Source: Thiothrix unzii (GTDB lineage Bacteria > Pseudomonadota > Gammaproteobacteria > Thiotrichales > Thiotrichaceae). From it: a stretch of DNA of 64,000 nucleotides. Positions 63,661-64,000 of the stretch are shown one piece after another. The DNA lies in NCBI RefSeq assembly GCF_017901175.1, contig NZ_CP072793.1, positions 2,914,001 through 2,978,000 on the forward strand, in the 5' to 3' direction. How positions within the stretch are numbered: the first letter of the stretch is position 1; each line of letters begins with the position of its first letter. The position numbers and the translations under genes are program-made. The notes under the pieces are model-generated. The model worked only from the letters and a program-made list of their open reading frames with translations. It was not told the origin of the DNA and searched no databases.

Positions 63661-64000
63661 ATGACCACCACCATCAATGACCTCAATGCAACGGTTGAAG
63701 CCCCCCGCCTGAAAGTCAACAAGGTTGATTCTGAAGCCTCAATGCGTTGGCTTAATGCCGGAATCAAGGATTTTAAAGCCGCGCCACTCGCCAGTATGAC
63801 CTACGGCATGATTTACGTGGCACTAGGATTAGTGTTGGCATGGCTGTCTTGGGAAAATCCCATTTTCATCACTTCATTAGCCACTGGATTTTTAATCCTA
63901 GGGCCAATTGTTGCAGTCGGTTTTTACTGCATGAGCCGCACCTTGGAACAAGGCAAGCAACCCAGCGTCATGCAAGGGCTGGATGCCCTACGCTTTAATG
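63661..64000 (+). CDS. DUF2189 family membrane protein, 5' part only
   Basis: The first 113 codons are in the window and the gene runs off the right edge. MTTTINDLNATVEAPRLKVN, then SMRWLNAGIKDFKAAPLASM and two hydrophobic helices (YGMIYVALGLVLAWLSW, ITSLATGFLILGPIVAVGFY) followed by MSRTLEQGKQPS. This is the start of the DUF2189 pattern, a family of multi-span membrane proteins common in proteobacteria, function unknown. AAGGAG precedes the ATG by about 9 nt. Confidence 0.85.
   Translation, partial: MTTTINDLNATVEAPRLKVNKVDSEASMRWLNAGIKDFKAAPLASMTYGMIYVALGLVLAWLSWENPIFITSLATGFLILGPIVAVGFYCMSRTLEQGKQPSVMQGLDALRFN

Overview
This 64-kb window is a chromosomal segment of a gammaproteobacterium with roughly even base composition. 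Its neighbourhoods (hemL-thiE-thiD, SPOR protein next to priA, hslVU, glyQS, cmoM) are the usual gammaproteobacterial ones. The multihaem and molybdenum redox genes and the N-ATPase suggest a sulfur-oxidising, Thiothrix-like member of the Thiotrichales. That lineage is inference. No rRNA, tRNA, CRISPR array or intact insertion sequence was recognised.

Layout: 1-5 kb, minus-strand pat-like acetyltransferase, thiD, thiE and the 5' part of hemL. 5-14.6 kb, a deacetylase-like gene, small envelope proteins, a PL14-like secreted protein, an SrmB-like helicase, nadA, a BAX-inhibitor family protein, a SPOR protein and priA. 14.6-14.9 kb, an AT-rich spacer with a cluster of DnaA-box-like sites, a possible replication-origin element. 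14.9-25.7 kb, a coherent redox island: a haem-motif sensor kinase and a sigma-54 response regulator face, across three TGACA-N3-TGTCA palindromes and a good -24/-12 promoter, an operon for two secreted proteins (one an extreme Gly-Met-X repeat protein), a pentahaem cytochrome, a DMSO-reductase-family Mo enzyme, its four-cluster ferredoxin, a TorD-type chaperone and a NapF-like ferredoxin.

25.7-33.9 kb carries pntAB, an OmpA-domain protein, mazG, ruvA, a lipoprotein hydrolase and cmoM. Between mazG and ruvA is a 584-bp spacer that appears to encode a sigma-54-dependent small RNA of about 385 nt. It has repeated AAYAAYAA-type tracts between hairpins, a layout resembling the Hfq-sequestering CrcZ/CrcY RNAs of Pseudomonas. 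Its presumptive enhancer contains the same TGACA half-sites as the molybdoenzyme promoter.

34-44 kb has glyQS, a DUF302 protein, thiO, a winged-helix/TPR regulator and a compact sensory locus (pseudokinase-like membrane protein, roadblock protein, protoglobin, SH3-like membrane protein, zinc-binding CZB protein) behind a cluster of GTTAC half-sites. 44-51 kb has a GIDE-like/LemA pair, a Fur-family regulator, a 40-residue membrane protein missed by length cut-offs, hslVU with a heat-shock-like promoter, a PIN/RHH toxin-antitoxin pair and hisI. 51.4-57.9 kb is a complete N-type ATPase operon (atpDCQRBEFAG), probably horizontally acquired. 58-64 kb has a TSUP transporter, ung, an FNR/HIT/HD operon, a TacAT-like toxin-antitoxin pair, purT and the start of a DUF2189 membrane protein.
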